The notes under the pieces are model-generated. The model was not told the origin of the DNA. It was given only the letters and a program-made list of their open reading frames with translations, and did not search any database. From the NCBI RefSeq assembly GCF_030159895.1, contig NZ_BSNI01000002.1:994039-1058038 (forward strand): DNA of 64,000 nt. Direction: 5' to 3'. This stretch comes from Maritalea porphyrae (GTDB lineage: Bacteria > Pseudomonadota > Alphaproteobacteria > Rhizobiales > Devosiaceae). Positions 45,779-55,193 of the stretch are shown here, in pieces. How positions within the stretch are numbered: position 1 is the first letter of the stretch; each line of letters opens with the position of its first letter. A program made the translations under genes and the position numbers.

Positions 45779-46759
45779 ATGGATTTCGTAGGGCTAGTTA
45801 CCAGTTCAGATTTTTTGATCTCTGTGCTTGCGGCAGTTTCCGTCGCTGCTATTGTTTTCACTTTTGGATCACAAATCACTGAATCCAAAGACATGAAATC
45901 GCGTATCAAAAAGGTGGCGATTGAACGCGAAAGACTACGTGTGGAAGAAATCTCCCGTTTACGCGGTGAAGATAAGCATGCGCGACGTAAGGTAGAAAAC
46001 TCCGATACTGTCAAAAACATTGTGGAGAAGTTTTCGCTCAAAAAGGCATTCGCTGATGACCAAACGGCGCTGAAGTTGGCGCGTGCTGGTTACCGCGGAC
46101 CTGCCGCGATCACGACGTTTGTGTTCCTACGTTTTGTCGTGCCATTGGGCATGACCGCAATTGCGTTGTTCTATTTCGTTTTCATCTTCCAAAAAGATGG
46201 TCCGCTCTACCTTTCAATTACCTATTCAATTGGGGTTGGCATACTATCTTCGTACCTACCCGTAATCTTGTTGAAAAACAAAACCACCAAACGCCAACAA
46301 TCTATTCGAAGCGCTTGGTCGGATTGCCTAGATTTGATGCTGCTATGTGTGGAAAGTGGTATGTCGATTGAACATGCGTTCGCAAAGGTCGCCAAGGAAA
46401 TCTCTACTCAAAGTGAAGAACTTGGCGAAGAATTGACGCTGACCACGGCGGAATTGTCGTTTTTGGACAAGCGTTCTCGCGCTTTTGACAACATGGCTGA
46501 ACGTACTGGGTTGGACGAAGTTAAATCCGTCATGACAGCTCTGATTCAGTCAGACAAATACGGTACATCTGTGGGCAGTTCGCTGCGTGTGATGGCCGAA
46601 GAGGGACGTGAAATGCGTATGATGGCTGCAGAGCAAAAAGCAGCTGCATTGCCACCAAAGCTAACAGTACCTCTTATTCTTTTCTTCTTGCCAGTTCTGT
46701 TCATCATGATCATGGCACCGGCGCTTATGAGCGCATTCAGCACAAACGTGCCCGGCTAG
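45779..46759 (+). CDS. tadC: Inner-membrane platform protein TadC
   Basis: The 326-residue paralogue of TadB has an N-terminal helix, a cytoplasmic basic linker, and the GspF domain with CLDLMLLCVESGMSIEHAFAKVAKE and ALIQSDKYGTSVGSSLRVMAEEGREMRM. The C-terminal helix includes LPVLFIMIMAPALMS. It is the last plus-strand tad gene. The 87 bp to the end of convergent tadD hold no gene and no convincing terminator. Confidence 0.94.
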   Translation: MDFVGLVTSSDFLISVLAAVSVAAIVFTFGSQITESKDMKSRIKKVAIERERLRVEEISRLRGEDKHARRKVENSDTVKNIVEKFSLKKAFADDQTALKLARAGYRGPAAITTFVFLRFVVPLGMTAIALFYFVFIFQKDGPLYLSITYSIGVGILSSYLPVILLKNKTTKRQQSIRSAWSDCLDLMLLCVESGMSIEHAFAKVAKEISTQSEELGEELTLTTAELSFLDKRSRAFDNMAERTGLDEVKSVMTALIQSDKYGTSVGSSLRVMAEEGREMRMMAAEQKAAALPPKLTVPLILFFLPVLFIMIMAPALMSAFSTNVPG

Positions 46760-46846
46760 AAAGAGGCTAAAGCAAATCGCTCGCATCGTTTTCAATGCAG
46801 GCTTTAAGCATGCTGATAGGTGAGGGTGAAACAAGGATCGAGAGCC

Positions 46847-47629
46847 TTACTTTTTGCCCTTGATCAAATCCCATTTGTTTTGCTGGGTTAGGAGCGCTCT
46901 TATGTATGCCATATTGCTCTCAACTGCTTCGGGCTCAAGTTCGGCTGCATAGATTGCGCGTGCCTCATCAAATCTGCCTTGCAGACCGATCACCAATGCC
47001 AAGTTCTGCCGAATTCTACCCGTCGCACCTGGTAAACTCTTCGCTTTGCGTAGGTGTTTTTCTGCCTGCTGCAAATCACCGGTCATGGCAAAAGATAGGC
47101 CCATATTGGCATGCAATGAGGCTTCGTTTGGCGCTGTGACCATAGCTTGAGAATATAGTGCACGTGCTTCAGCGTTACGCCCCATCTGATCAAGGATTGC
47201 CCCTTTGACGCTAAGCGTATTCCAGTGAGGTGCTTCAACGCGGATTGTCGCATCAATGATGTTGAGCGCCTGGGCAAATTGCCCATTCGCTGCCAACGCT
47301 TTTGCAAATGCTAGCGCAATATCTCGATTGCGCGGCTGTTCTGTTCGCGCACGTTCTAAAACGGTTACAGCTTGGCCGGCCTGTCCGGCGGCGCGAAGCG
47401 CCGCGGCATAGTAAATCACAACGCGAGTATCGCGCGGGTTCTGCTGGTATTTTTGAGAAAAGTCCTGAACCGCAGCTTGTTTTTGAACCTGTGTGAGCCC
47501 TGAGAAGTCTGGTGTACGTATGTCACTTCCGCCACGATTTGCAGCACACGCGCTAAGCGCGATAACAGCAACGCTCGCAAGCGCCAAAGCGCGGAACTGC
47601 TTAAAGTGAGTGGAGCGATGGAACAACAC
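46847..47629 (-). CDS. tadD: TPR lipoprotein TadD
   Basis: The 260-residue lipoprotein has a signal peptide ending IALSAC (Cys28). It contains several tetratricopeptide repeats, for example VVIYYAAALRAAGQAGQAVTVLERA and ASLHANMGLSFAMTGDLQQAEKHLRKA in parts. TadD is needed for secretin assembly in Tad systems. The start is GTG 47629, with GGAGAAG 6 bases upstream. It is transcribed towards tadC from its own promoter, which carries a CtrA-like box. Confidence 0.88.
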   Translation of the reverse strand: MLFHRSTHFKQFRALALASVAVIALSACAANRGGSDIRTPDFSGLTQVQKQAAVQDFSQKYQQNPRDTRVVIYYAAALRAAGQAGQAVTVLERARTEQPRNRDIALAFAKALAANGQFAQALNIIDATIRVEAPHWNTLSVKGAILDQMGRNAEARALYSQAMVTAPNEASLHANMGLSFAMTGDLQQAEKHLRKAKSLPGATGRIRQNLALVIGLQGRFDEARAIYAAELEPEAVESNMAYIRALLTQQNKWDLIKGKK

Positions 47630-47697
47630 GAAAACTTCTCCGAAAAAGCAGGCGCCCTTAAACTGAGCGCACTCCTATTTTCAATAAATCATTAACC

Positions 47698-47712
47698 CTA
47701 ACAGGCGGTTAA
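47698..47712 (-). promoter_or_regulatory. CtrA-like box upstream of tadD
   Basis: On the minus strand TTAA-CCGCCTG-TTAG matches TTAA-N7-TTAA at 7 of 8 positions, about 70 bp before the tadD start. A further TTAACC half-site on plus (47692-47697) overlaps this region. It could also face pepA. Confidence 0.4.
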
Positions 47713-47793
47713 AACTCACTTGGTCGAACCAATTGCCAACAGCTCAAATGCGCGTTATTTCTGGTCCAACAAATCAAAAACAAGCGGGATATT

Positions 47794-49131
47794 ATGAGCA
47801 AGACAATCACTTGTATTTGGCAAGGCACTGCGAACGAACTTCAATCGCTAAGCGACGCGCAGACAAACTGGCTGAAGGCGGCAAAGTTTGAAGGAAAGGC
47901 CGGAGAACTCTTGGCAATTCCTTCTGAAAATGGCGATATCGATCAGTATGTATTTGGCCTAGGCGAGCGCGGAAAGTCGCACCCTATGGTGACCGGGCTT
48001 GCGGCTGCTCAACTCAAGGACGGCGAGTTTGACCTAAAGGGTGACTTTGATAACCCGAATATTGCAGCCCTTGGCTTTCGTCTTGGTGGTTATCAGTTCA
48101 CCGACTTCAAAAAGTCGGAGAATAAGGTAAGTTTGGGTAGCGCCGAAGGTGCGGACAAATCGGAAGTCGCATTGATGGCGGAAGCCGCGGAACTTGCGCG
48201 TGACCTGATCAATCGTCCAGCAAATGATCTCGGGCCCGATAACTACGAAACCGCCATCCGAGAGTTTGCCAAAAAACACGGGGCTGATGTCCGTTCAATC
48301 GTTGGCGATGATTTGTTGGCACAAAATTACCCAATGATCCACGCGGTTGGACGCGCGTCAGCGCAAGCGCCGCGCCTTCTTGATTTTACTTGGGGAAAAG
48401 AAGATGCACCAAAGGTAACGCTTGTCGGCAAAGGCGTTATTTTTGACAGCGGCGGACTAGATATCAAACCGGCCGCGAGCATGTTGCTGATGAAAAAGGA
48501 TATGGGCGGTTCGGCCAACGTGCTTGGTCTCGCACATGCCATTATGAGCGCCAAGCTGAACGTTCGTTTGCGCGTTCTTATTCCAGTTGTTGAAAATGCG
48601 ATTTCGGGTTCTGCCTTCCGTCCAGGGGATATTCTGCCATCCCGCAATGGCATGACCGTTGAAATCGGAAATACCGATGCGGAAGGACGCTTGGTACTCG
48701 CAGACGCTCTCACATTGGCGGATGAGGAGAGCCCAGAAATCGTGATAGACATGGCAACCCTTACTGGTGCCGCGCGCGTCGCTGTGGGCACAGAGCTTGC
48801 CGCCCTGTTTTCCAATGACGACGATTTCGCAAGCCAAATAATGGCGGAAGGGGTGCCAGCGTCTGATCCACTTTGGCGGCTTCCGCTGTGGGACAATTAT
48901 GATGAGATGCTCGCTTCACCTATTGCAGATGTGAATCACATTTCTGCAGGTGGATTTGGCGGCGCCATCACAGCGGCTCTGTTTTTGCGACGCTTTGTGA
49001 AGAAAGCCAAAAGTTGGAGCCACATGGACATGATGGCTTGGGCTGATAAGCCGCGCCCTGGTCGCCCATTAGGCGGTACTGAACAGGGCCAACGCGCTGC
49101 ATATTTGGCGCTCAAAAAACGATTTGGCTAG
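47794..49131 (+). CDS. M17 leucyl aminopeptidase family protein
   Basis: This dinuclear-metal cytosolic aminopeptidase has 445 residues, slightly shorter than E. coli PepA. Metal and active-site blocks are GKGVIFDSGGLDIKPAASM near 212-230, KKDMGGSA, NTDAEGRLVLADAL and the C-terminal WSHMDMMAWA / GRPLGGTEQGQR. The N-terminal domain is short and divergent, as in PepA-like subfamilies. The TAG stop shares CTAG with convergent ghrA. Confidence 0.92.
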   Translation: MSKTITCIWQGTANELQSLSDAQTNWLKAAKFEGKAGELLAIPSENGDIDQYVFGLGERGKSHPMVTGLAAAQLKDGEFDLKGDFDNPNIAALGFRLGGYQFTDFKKSENKVSLGSAEGADKSEVALMAEAAELARDLINRPANDLGPDNYETAIREFAKKHGADVRSIVGDDLLAQNYPMIHAVGRASAQAPRLLDFTWGKEDAPKVTLVGKGVIFDSGGLDIKPAASMLLMKKDMGGSANVLGLAHAIMSAKLNVRLRVLIPVVENAISGSAFRPGDILPSRNGMTVEIGNTDAEGRLVLADALTLADEESPEIVIDMATLTGAARVAVGTELAALFSNDDDFASQIMAEGVPASDPLWRLPLWDNYDEMLASPIADVNHISAGGFGGAITAALFLRRFVKKAKSWSHMDMMAWADKPRPGRPLGGTEQGQRAAYLALKKRFG

Positions 49132-50072
49132 TAACCCCGTTTTGTATCAACCACATGTTTCAATTCACCCGATTGCTCAAATCGGGTGATTTGTTCTGTG
49201 ACCAACCTTACACCAGCGTCCAGACCAGAAATGGCTGCAATGTGTGGCGTGATATAGCAATTATCAAAAGACCAAAGCGCACTTGTCGATGGCAATGGTT
49301 CAACCTTAAATACATCAAGGCTTGCCGCGCCTAAAGTGCCATCGAGCAGGGCGGTAACGATATCGTCTTCATTTTGGTGACCACCGCGCGCAGCGTTGAC
49401 GATGCAAGGGCCGCCGGGAAGATGACCGCGGCGCAGCTTTTTGAAATTGTTCATGCACAAAATGTCTGTTGTGTCTGGTGTTAGCGGCAGAAGGCAAACA
49501 AGAATGTCGGTGCGATTCAAGAAGGCGTCGAAAGTTTCTGCTCCTGTAAATTCTTCGATCCCCGCTATATTTTTTGCAGATCTTGCCCAGCCAGCAACAT
49601 TGTATCCAAGATAATTGAGCTTTTCAGCAGCATCAGCGCCCAGTTGCCCGAGGCCCATAATGCCAACATTGATTGTGGATGCGCGCTCCGGATAGTATTG
49701 ATCCCATTGCCGTTGCGTTTGATCACGCTTGTAGCGCGTGGCTTGCCTGTGATGCATGGCCACGTTTGCTACGACATAGTCGGTCATACACTGAGTCAAT
49801 TCATCGTCTACAAATCGCACAACAGGCACGCCTTGCGGCAGCTTGGGATGTTTGACGATGCCATCAACTCCGGCACCGAGCGAAAATATGACTTCCAAGT
49901 TGACTAAACCGTCAAAGGCATCTGCTTCGGGTTTCCAGACATAAAGGTATTTGATCTCTTTGAGGTCGAACTTGTCTTCGCGTGTGACGATTTTGTGGTT
50001 AGGCAGTGCCTTCTGAAAGGCGTCAGCCCATTCGCGTTCGCTTACATCACTCAAATGCATCAACATGGTCAT
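49128..50072 (-). CDS. ghrA: Glyoxylate/hydroxypyruvate reductase A-like dehydrogenase
   Basis: The 314-residue member of the D-2-hydroxyacid dehydrogenase family has the NAD(P) loop GIMGLGQLGADAAEKL (about 140-155), LLPLTPDTTDILC, catalytic Arg in NAARGG and His in TPHIAAISG. This set matches the GhrA branch, which reduces glyoxylate and hydroxypyruvate with NADPH. Family and fold are certain; the exact substrate is inferred. A cycM terminator lies between its start and the cycM stop. Confidence 0.87.
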   Translation of the reverse strand: MTMLMHLSDVSEREWADAFQKALPNHKIVTREDKFDLKEIKYLYVWKPEADAFDGLVNLEVIFSLGAGVDGIVKHPKLPQGVPVVRFVDDELTQCMTDYVVANVAMHHRQATRYKRDQTQRQWDQYYPERASTINVGIMGLGQLGADAAEKLNYLGYNVAGWARSAKNIAGIEEFTGAETFDAFLNRTDILVCLLPLTPDTTDILCMNNFKKLRRGHLPGGPCIVNAARGGHQNEDDIVTALLDGTLGAASLDVFKVEPLPSTSALWSFDNCYITPHIAAISGLDAGVRLVTEQITRFEQSGELKHVVDTKRGY

Positions 50073-50085
50073 AAAAGAACTCCAA

Positions 50086-50117
50086 CAAAAAAGGCCGCGC
50101 CTTTATGGCACGACCTT
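50086..50117 (-). terminator. Rho-independent terminator after cycM
   Basis: Read on the minus strand, an 11-bp stem AAGGTCGTGCC / GGCGCGGCCTT (with G-U pairs) and a 5-base loop is followed by a T-rich run. It lies between the cycM stop and the ghrA start, so ghrA needs its own promoter. Confidence 0.88.
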
Positions 50118-50155
50118 GTTTGTTCGTCTAATCGCAAAAGGCGATTTGCGTTCGC

Positions 50156-50710
50156 TTACTCGGTTGGGAAAGCAACCGGCGCAGCTGAAAGTGTTTGCAA
50201 ATATGCAAGCAAGTCAGCACGATCAGTTTCTTTTTTCAAACCAGCAAAGCTCATCTTTGTACCCGGTGCGTAATCTTTTGGCTTCAACAAGAATGCATCA
50301 AGGTCTTCGTACGTCCATGTACGGCCTTCAGCCTTGTACTCGTTGAAAACGTCAGAATATCCGAAACCATCAACACCAGCGATCGTGCGCCCAACAATGT
50401 CATAAAGCGCTGGGCCAACTTTGTTCGCTCCGCCTTCGTCAAACGAGTGGCAAGCTGTACATTTCTTGATAACTTTCTCGCCCTTTGATGCATCCGCGTT
50501 CGCAAGCAAAGCCGCAAGAGAAACTTCTTCCACAGCCGCTTCTTCACCATGGTCATCGCCATGTCCAGCGTCCGCCACCTCAATCGTGTAACCGCCGCCT
50601 TCGCCAGCTACAGGATGGTAGATGCTTTCTGCCAGGAAGCCGCCCGCCATAATGAACAACAACGTGCCCAAAACAGCACCGAAAATTTTCTGCAGGTCAA
50701 TCCAATTCAT
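50156..50710 (-). CDS. cycM: Membrane-anchored cytochrome c (CycM type)
   Basis: The 184-residue protein has an N-terminal uncleaved helix (about 8-27), a His/Asp/Glu-rich linker (GHGDDHGEEAAVEE), haem motif CTACH (Cys84, Cys87, His88) and distal Met153 in PGTKMSFAG. Length and layout match rhizobial CycM, which carries electrons from complex III to the aa3 oxidase. ATG 50710 follows GGAGAAGG; an upstream start at 50767 would add a basic leader that is less likely. Confidence 0.9.
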   Translation of the reverse strand: MNWIDLQKIFGAVLGTLLFIMAGGFLAESIYHPVAGEGGGYTIEVADAGHGDDHGEEAAVEEVSLAALLANADASKGEKVIKKCTACHSFDEGGANKVGPALYDIVGRTIAGVDGFGYSDVFNEYKAEGRTWTYEDLDAFLLKPKDYAPGTKMSFAGLKKETDRADLLAYLQTLSAAPVAFPTE

Positions 50711-50926
50711 TTTATGCCTTCTCCACGCTGCCGCCCCATATCCGACAGCTAAATCTGCAACGTTCAAATATCACTATTCAAACCAAACTGATTCCCGCAA
50801 GCCATTTGCAAAACCAGCTATTCGCGCGCGGACCATATATACTGCGCCGCAAAGGTGCAACTCCCTTCATGCAATATGCGACATTTCCGCCGTTTTGACG
50901 CCGAACGCATATGCGCGGCAAGTGCA

Positions 50927-50955
50927 TTGACTCTTTCTTTGTCGATGTTGATATT
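50927..50955 (+). promoter_or_regulatory. Sigma-70-like promoter for pheA
   Basis: TTGACT, a 17-base spacer, and GATATT lie 38 bases before the pheA ATG. Five of six and four of six consensus positions match. Confidence 0.45.
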
Positions 50956-50992
50956 GCCCACCGGTTTAACAAGCGTTTTCAAAGGTATTGAT

Positions 50993-51838
50993 ATGTTAAA
51001 GGTCGCATTCCAAGGGGAAAAAGGTGCATTCGGTCATGCGGCAGTCAATGCTGTATTTCCTGACGAAGAAGCAGTGCCTTGCGTTACCTTTGAAAACACC
51101 ATTGCAGCAGTCCAAAATGGTGACGCAGACTACGCAATGGTTCCAGTGGAAAACTCACTATATGGCCGTATTACAGATATTCACCACATCTTGCCCGAAA
51201 GTGGACTGAAGATAATTGGCGAGTACTATCACCGTGTGAATATGTGCCTGCTGGGCATCAAGGGCACGAAGATTGACGAGATTGAAGAAGTGCAAAGTCT
51301 TTCCGTTGCGCTTGGCCAATGCCGTAAATTTATTCGTGATCACAATCTAACAGCAATAAACTCAGTGGATACTGCTGGCTCAGCGCGAGAAGTCGCTGAA
51401 CTTGGCGACAAGCGTCGCGCCGCAATTGCTTCACGGTTAGCGGGCGAGATATACGGCCTAGATTTGTTGGCTGAAGACATTGAGGATGAGGACCATAACA
51501 CAACGCGCTTTCTCATCATGTCGCGCGAAATGCTCGACATTAAACCCGCGCCAGATGTGAAAACCACTTTCGTATTCCGTGTTCGCAACGTCCCTGCCGC
51601 GCTCTATAAGGCGATGGGCGGATTTGCGACCAATGGCATCAACATGACCAAGCTTGAAAGCTACATGGTTGATGGCAATTTCACCGCCACGCAATTCTAT
51701 GCGGATATTGAAGGGCACCCAGATGATCGGGGTGTTCAGTTTGCCATGGAAGAGTTGGAGTTTTTCACCGACTACATCAACATTCTTGGGGTCTACCCAT
51801 CCAAGAAAAGCTATGATGAAGGCGGCAACGAGAAATAG
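50993..51838 (+). CDS. pheA: Prephenate dehydratase
   Basis: The enzyme converts prephenate to phenylpyruvate in phenylalanine synthesis. The 281-residue monofunctional form has the catalytic domain (about 1-180, MLKVAFQGEKGAFGHAA, VPVENSLYG, and the TRF motif in DHNTTRFL) and a C-terminal ACT domain (FRVRNVPAALYKAMGGFA, GINMTKLES) for feedback control. No chorismate mutase domain is fused. ATG 50993 gives the family N terminus; an upstream frame from 50855 runs through the promoter. Confidence 0.95.
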   Translation: MLKVAFQGEKGAFGHAAVNAVFPDEEAVPCVTFENTIAAVQNGDADYAMVPVENSLYGRITDIHHILPESGLKIIGEYYHRVNMCLLGIKGTKIDEIEEVQSLSVALGQCRKFIRDHNLTAINSVDTAGSAREVAELGDKRRAAIASRLAGEIYGLDLLAEDIEDEDHNTTRFLIMSREMLDIKPAPDVKTTFVFRVRNVPAALYKAMGGFATNGINMTKLESYMVDGNFTATQFYADIEGHPDDRGVQFAMEELEFFTDYINILGVYPSKKSYDEGGNEK

Positions 51839-51874
51839 TCTGCTTCCCAATCACTAGAAACCTGTGTTGGTCTC

Positions 51875-51905
51875 TTGCAATCTAGGCAAAGATCAACCAT
51901 ATAGT
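51875..51905 (+). promoter_or_regulatory. Probable promoter of the SRP RNA gene
   Basis: TTGCAA (51875-51880) and a CATATAGT -10 region (51898-51905) sit 7-10 bases before the predicted RNA 5' end; spacing is 17-19 depending on the hexamer chosen. Confidence 0.5.
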
Positions 51906-51911
51906 CGCGTT

Positions 51912-52004
51912 GGGAGGTTGGCGCGGACGAACCGCTCGCCAACCGGGTCAGGTCCGGAAGGAAGCAGCCCTAACGAGTTAGGAACGGGTCGTTGCCAGCC
52001 TCCT
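51912..52004 (+). ncRNA. ffs: Signal recognition particle 4.5S RNA
   Basis: The conserved SRP core GGTCAGGTCCGGAAGG followed by AAGCAGCC at 51946-51969 contains the GGAA tetraloop and symmetric loop that bind Ffh. The ends close with a 10-bp stem, GGAGGTTGGC (51913-51922) and GCCAGCCTCC (51994-52003). The roughly 92-nt length is right for the short bacterial form. A T-rich run (TTCTTTTG) follows the stem and may terminate it. dnaX begins about 80 bp downstream, the order known from related genomes. Exact ends are within a few bases. Confidence 0.95.
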
Positions 52005-52082
52005 TCTTTTGCTTTGCGCGACGCCTCAGAATCGGTGTCAAATAGCGCGACCAACTTTCACAAATCTTTGGCGGGGCAAAAA

Positions 52083-53816
52083 TTGGCGGACAAACAAGAA
52101 TCTTATCTGGTACTTGCCCGCAAATACCGCCCTGAGAGCTTTGCGACATTCATCGGCCAAGAGGCGATGGTGCAAACGCTAAAAAATGCGTTTAGTGCAA
52201 ACCGCATCGCCCACGCCTTCATGCTTACCGGTGTCCGCGGGGTCGGCAAGACGACAACTGCCCGTATTCTTGCACGCGCGTTGAACTTTGAAGATGATAA
52301 TGGGGCGCGCCCAAACCTGGATTTGGAAACAGAAGGCAAGCATTGCCGCGCGATTATTGAAAGCCGCCACGTCGACATTATTGAAATGGATGCCGCGTCA
52401 CATACTGGCATTGATGATATCCGCGAAATTATCGATAGCGTGCGCTATGGCCCGGTTTCTGCGCCCTATAAAGTTTTCATTATTGACGAAGTGCACATGC
52501 TCTCTAAGGCGGCGTTCAACGGCCTGTTGAAAACGCTGGAAGAGCCCCCCCCATATGTGAAGTTCATTTTTGCCACGACAGAAATTCGCAAGGTGCCGAT
52601 CACGATCCTTTCGCGCTGCCAACGATTTGATCTGCGTCGTGTTGGTCCCGAGGCTCTGCAAGATTATCTTGGTGGTATCTTGGAAAAAGAAGGCATCACG
52701 TTTGAACAAGATGCTTTGCAATTGGTCATTCGAGCGGGTGAAGGATCGGTGCGCGATAACCTCTCCTTGCTTGATCAGGCCATCGCCCATTCTGGTGGAG
52801 ATATTAAAGCGGAAACCGTAAGGCAGATGCTCGGTCTTGCGGATAGAGCCCTAACACTTGATCTGTTCGAGACCTTAATGAAGGGCGACGCGGCCAGCGC
52901 ACTTGAGCAGCTGCGACATCAATATGATGCGGGCGCGGATGCAGCGACCATCGTTACAGATTTGGCGTCGACCACCCATCTGGTCACCCGTCTCAAGGTC
53001 GTGCCGGGAGCCGACAAAGACCCTGTGCTAACCCCGGACGAAAAGACACGCGGCAAAGAGATGGCGCAAAAGCTCAATATTCGAGTTTTGTCGCGCACCT
53101 GGCAGATATTGAATAAAGGCATTCAAGAGATCAACAATGCCCACGACGCTATCCAGGCCGCTGAAATGGTGCTTATTCGTTTGGCTTATGCCGCTGATTT
53201 GCCGACGCCGGATGAGCTGATCAAAAAACTCGGTGATGCGCCACAAGGCGGAAGTGCTTCTGCACAGTCCGCACCTTCAGGACGCCCAACCGGTGGCGGT
53301 GGAATGCAAGCCGCGGCGGGTGGCGGTGCACGAATGCAAGCCGTAAGCGTCAACCATGCGCCACAAGCTTCGCCTGTTAGCAAACCAACAATGTCGATCT
53401 CAACTTTTGAAGAGATTGTTGCGCTGTGCGGCGAAAAACGCGAGCTTGTCCTCAAACATGCGCTGGAGGCGAATGTAAGCCCGGTTTCAGTTGCCGATGG
53501 TCGCATTGAAATCGCTTTGACGCCTAACACTGATCAGTCGGTGGCGTCGCAGCTTTCACAAAAGCTCAAAGAATGGACAAATCGACCTTGGATGGTCACA
53601 GTGTCCAAGCAAAAGGCCGAAAACACCATTCGTCAGCAGCGCGACCGCGCCGCGCAAGAAAAGCTCGACAAGGCAATGCAGGACCCATCGGTCAAAGCAA
53701 TTCTTGCAGCTTTTCCAGGCGCACGCTTGGTCAACGAAAAATCACTAATTGACGATGAACCGCCAGCCGAACAATGGCTGGATGATGGCGAACGAGACGA
53801 AGGAATAGACGAATGA
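52083..53816 (+). CDS. dnaX: DNA polymerase III tau/gamma subunit
   Basis: DnaX is the clamp-loader ATPase. From a TTG start the protein has 577 residues: [14 protein letters not shown], Walker [10 protein letters not shown] near 50-58, sensor and Walker [25 protein letters not shown], then the collar domain, a Gly/Ser/Ala-rich linker (about 387-421) and a tau-specific C-terminal domain. The zinc cysteines of E. coli DnaX are largely absent (only one Cys in GKHCRAI), as in other alphaproteobacteria. The frame is open back through the SRP RNA; TTG 52083 has a G-rich SD-like GGCGGGG upstream, while TTG 52068 and GTG 52035 remain possible. Confidence 0.92.
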   Translation: MADKQESYLVLARKYRPESFATFIGQEAMVQTLKNAFSANRIAHAFMLTGVRGVGKTTTARILARALNFEDDNGARPNLDLETEGKHCRAIIESRHVDIIEMDAASHTGIDDIREIIDSVRYGPVSAPYKVFIIDEVHMLSKAAFNGLLKTLEEPPPYVKFIFATTEIRKVPITILSRCQRFDLRRVGPEALQDYLGGILEKEGITFEQDALQLVIRAGEGSVRDNLSLLDQAIAHSGGDIKAETVRQMLGLADRALTLDLFETLMKGDAASALEQLRHQYDAGADAATIVTDLASTTHLVTRLKVVPGADKDPVLTPDEKTRGKEMAQKLNIRVLSRTWQILNKGIQEINNAHDAIQAAEMVLIRLAYAADLPTPDELIKKLGDAPQGGSASAQSAPSGRPTGGGGMQAAAGGGARMQAVSVNHAPQASPVSKPTMSISTFEEIVALCGEKRELVLKHALEANVSPVSVADGRIEIALTPNTDQSVASQLSQKLKEWTNRPWMVTVSKQKAENTIRQQRDRAAQEKLDKAMQDPSVKAILAAFPGARLVNEKSLIDDEPPAEQWLDDGERDEGIDE

Positions 53817-54136
53817 AAGACATAATGGGCATGATGAAGAAGGCTCAGGAGATGCAGGCCAAAGTTGGCGAAATGCAAGCTGAGCTGGAAGCAACAGAAG
53901 TTGAAGGTACCGCAGGTGCTGGCATGGTGACTGTCACTTTGACTGGCAAAGGCGACATGCGCGGTGTGAAAATCGATCCTTCTTTGCTCAAGGAAGAAGA
54001 AGCGGAGATTTTGGAAGATTTGATCATCGCCGCTCATGCTGATGCACGCGGAAAAGCAGAGGCACTAAGCCAAGAAAAAATGCAGGAAATGACAGCAGGT
54101 TTGCCAATTCCTCCGGGCATGAAATTGCCATTCTAA
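53813..54136 (+). CDS. YbaB/EbfC nucleoid-associated protein
   Basis: The 107-residue DNA-binding protein has an N-terminal [21 protein letters not shown] helix, the [21 protein letters not shown] strand region and a C-terminal [20 protein letters not shown] in parts. It forms dimers and binds DNA with little sequence specificity. It overlaps dnaX by ATGA and precedes recR, the standard order. Confidence 0.95.
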   Translation: MKDIMGMMKKAQEMQAKVGEMQAELEATEVEGTAGAGMVTVTLTGKGDMRGVKIDPSLLKEEEAEILEDLIIAAHADARGKAEALSQEKMQEMTAGLPIPPGMKLPF

Positions 54137-54154
54137 GGATGTAAGATCCCGTTC

Positions 54155-54763
54155 ATGAACAACCAAAATGGCGGTCCAGAGATTGAGCAATTGGTCCAGC
54201 TTTTGGCGCGTCTGCCAGGGCTGGGGCCACGTTCTGCACGTCGCGCAGTTTTGCATCTGATCAAGAAAAAAGACACCCTGATGGTGCCGCTTGCCACAGC
54301 GCTTGATCGCGCAGTCGATACAGTGGTGACATGCGCCCAGTGCGGCAATGTTGATACCAAATCTCCATGCAACATTTGTAGTGATACGCGCCGAATTGAA
54401 TCAGGGCTATTGATCGTTGTCGAAGACGTAGCTGATCTTTGGGCGCTGGAGCGGGCAGGGGCTAATAAGTCACTTTATCATGTGCTCGGCGGGACTTTGT
54501 CGCCCCTCGATGGCGTAGGTCCCGAAGATCTGAACATCAACACACTTGTTGATCGTGTCGAAAAAGGCGATGTGCGCGAGGTTGTGTTAGCGGTAAACGC
54601 TACAGTTGATGGGCAAACCACAGCGCACTATGTAACAGACAGGCTTGAGAGTTTTGAGGTTAAGATCACCCGTCTTGCTCATGGCGTACCTGTTGGTGGC
54701 GAGTTGGACTATCTGGACGAAGGGACGTTGACCCAAGCGCTTAATGCGCGAACCGATTTTTAA
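54155..54763 (+). CDS. recR: Recombination protein RecR
   Basis: RecR acts with RecFO in gap repair. The 202-residue protein has an N-terminal helix-hairpin-helix ([14 protein letters not shown]), a zinc finger CAQC...CNIC near 57-74, a Toprim domain starting [15 protein letters not shown], and a C-terminal helix region [16 protein letters not shown]. It lies 18 bp after ybaB. Confidence 0.96.
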   Translation: MNNQNGGPEIEQLVQLLARLPGLGPRSARRAVLHLIKKKDTLMVPLATALDRAVDTVVTCAQCGNVDTKSPCNICSDTRRIESGLLIVVEDVADLWALERAGANKSLYHVLGGTLSPLDGVGPEDLNINTLVDRVEKGDVREVVLAVNATVDGQTTAHYVTDRLESFEVKITRLAHGVPVGGELDYLDEGTLTQALNARTDF

Positions 54764-54789
54764 AAACCTTGATTGAAGCGGAGATTGTG

Positions 54790-55188
54790 ATGACGTCGTC
54801 AAACGCGGAGCTGGTTAGATCTTATCTTTCAGCGCTCAACCAATTGAAGCAAGGCGATGAACTTGCAGCTTACTTTCATCCTGATGTTGTTCAAACTGAG
54901 TTTCCCAACAAAATTACCCCGGAGCGCGTAGATCGTGATATCGCCGCCATTTTGGATGGTGCAGCGCGCGGTGCGAAAATTCTGCAAAAACAAGAATTCA
55001 CGATCAACAACATTGTAGAAGGCGAAGAAAGTCTGGTCGCAGAACTTATTTGGCGCGGAACTATGAGCGTGCCCGTGGCTTCGCTAAAAGTTGGCGACGA
55101 AATGGTTGCGCATTTCGCATGCATTTTCGAGTTCAAAGATGGTTTGATTTTTCGCCAGCGCAATTACGATTGTTTCGAAGCGTTCTAG
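54790..55188 (+). CDS. SnoaL/NTF2-like fold protein
   Basis: The 132-residue protein has the SnoaL-like layout: an N-terminal helix LVRSYLSALNQLKQG, a HPDVVQTEFPN strand turn, a central LVAELIWRGTMSVP and the final FKDGLIFRQRNYDCFEAF strand. Members bind or isomerise small molecules; the function here is unknown. GGAG 8 bases upstream favours ATG 54790 over TTG 54769. It follows recR by 26 bp and ends 5 bp before convergent rmuC. Confidence 0.75.
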   Translation: MTSSNAELVRSYLSALNQLKQGDELAAYFHPDVVQTEFPNKITPERVDRDIAAILDGAARGAKILQKQEFTINNIVEGEESLVAELIWRGTMSVPVASLKVGDEMVAHFACIFEFKDGLIFRQRNYDCFEAF

Positions 55189-55193
55189 TTGGA

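Noticed and set aside
51864-52082. N-terminal extension of DnaX through the SRP RNA
   Set aside because: The frame happens to be open, but the bases form the conserved 4.5S RNA with a matching terminal stem, and the residues do not resemble a DnaX N terminus.
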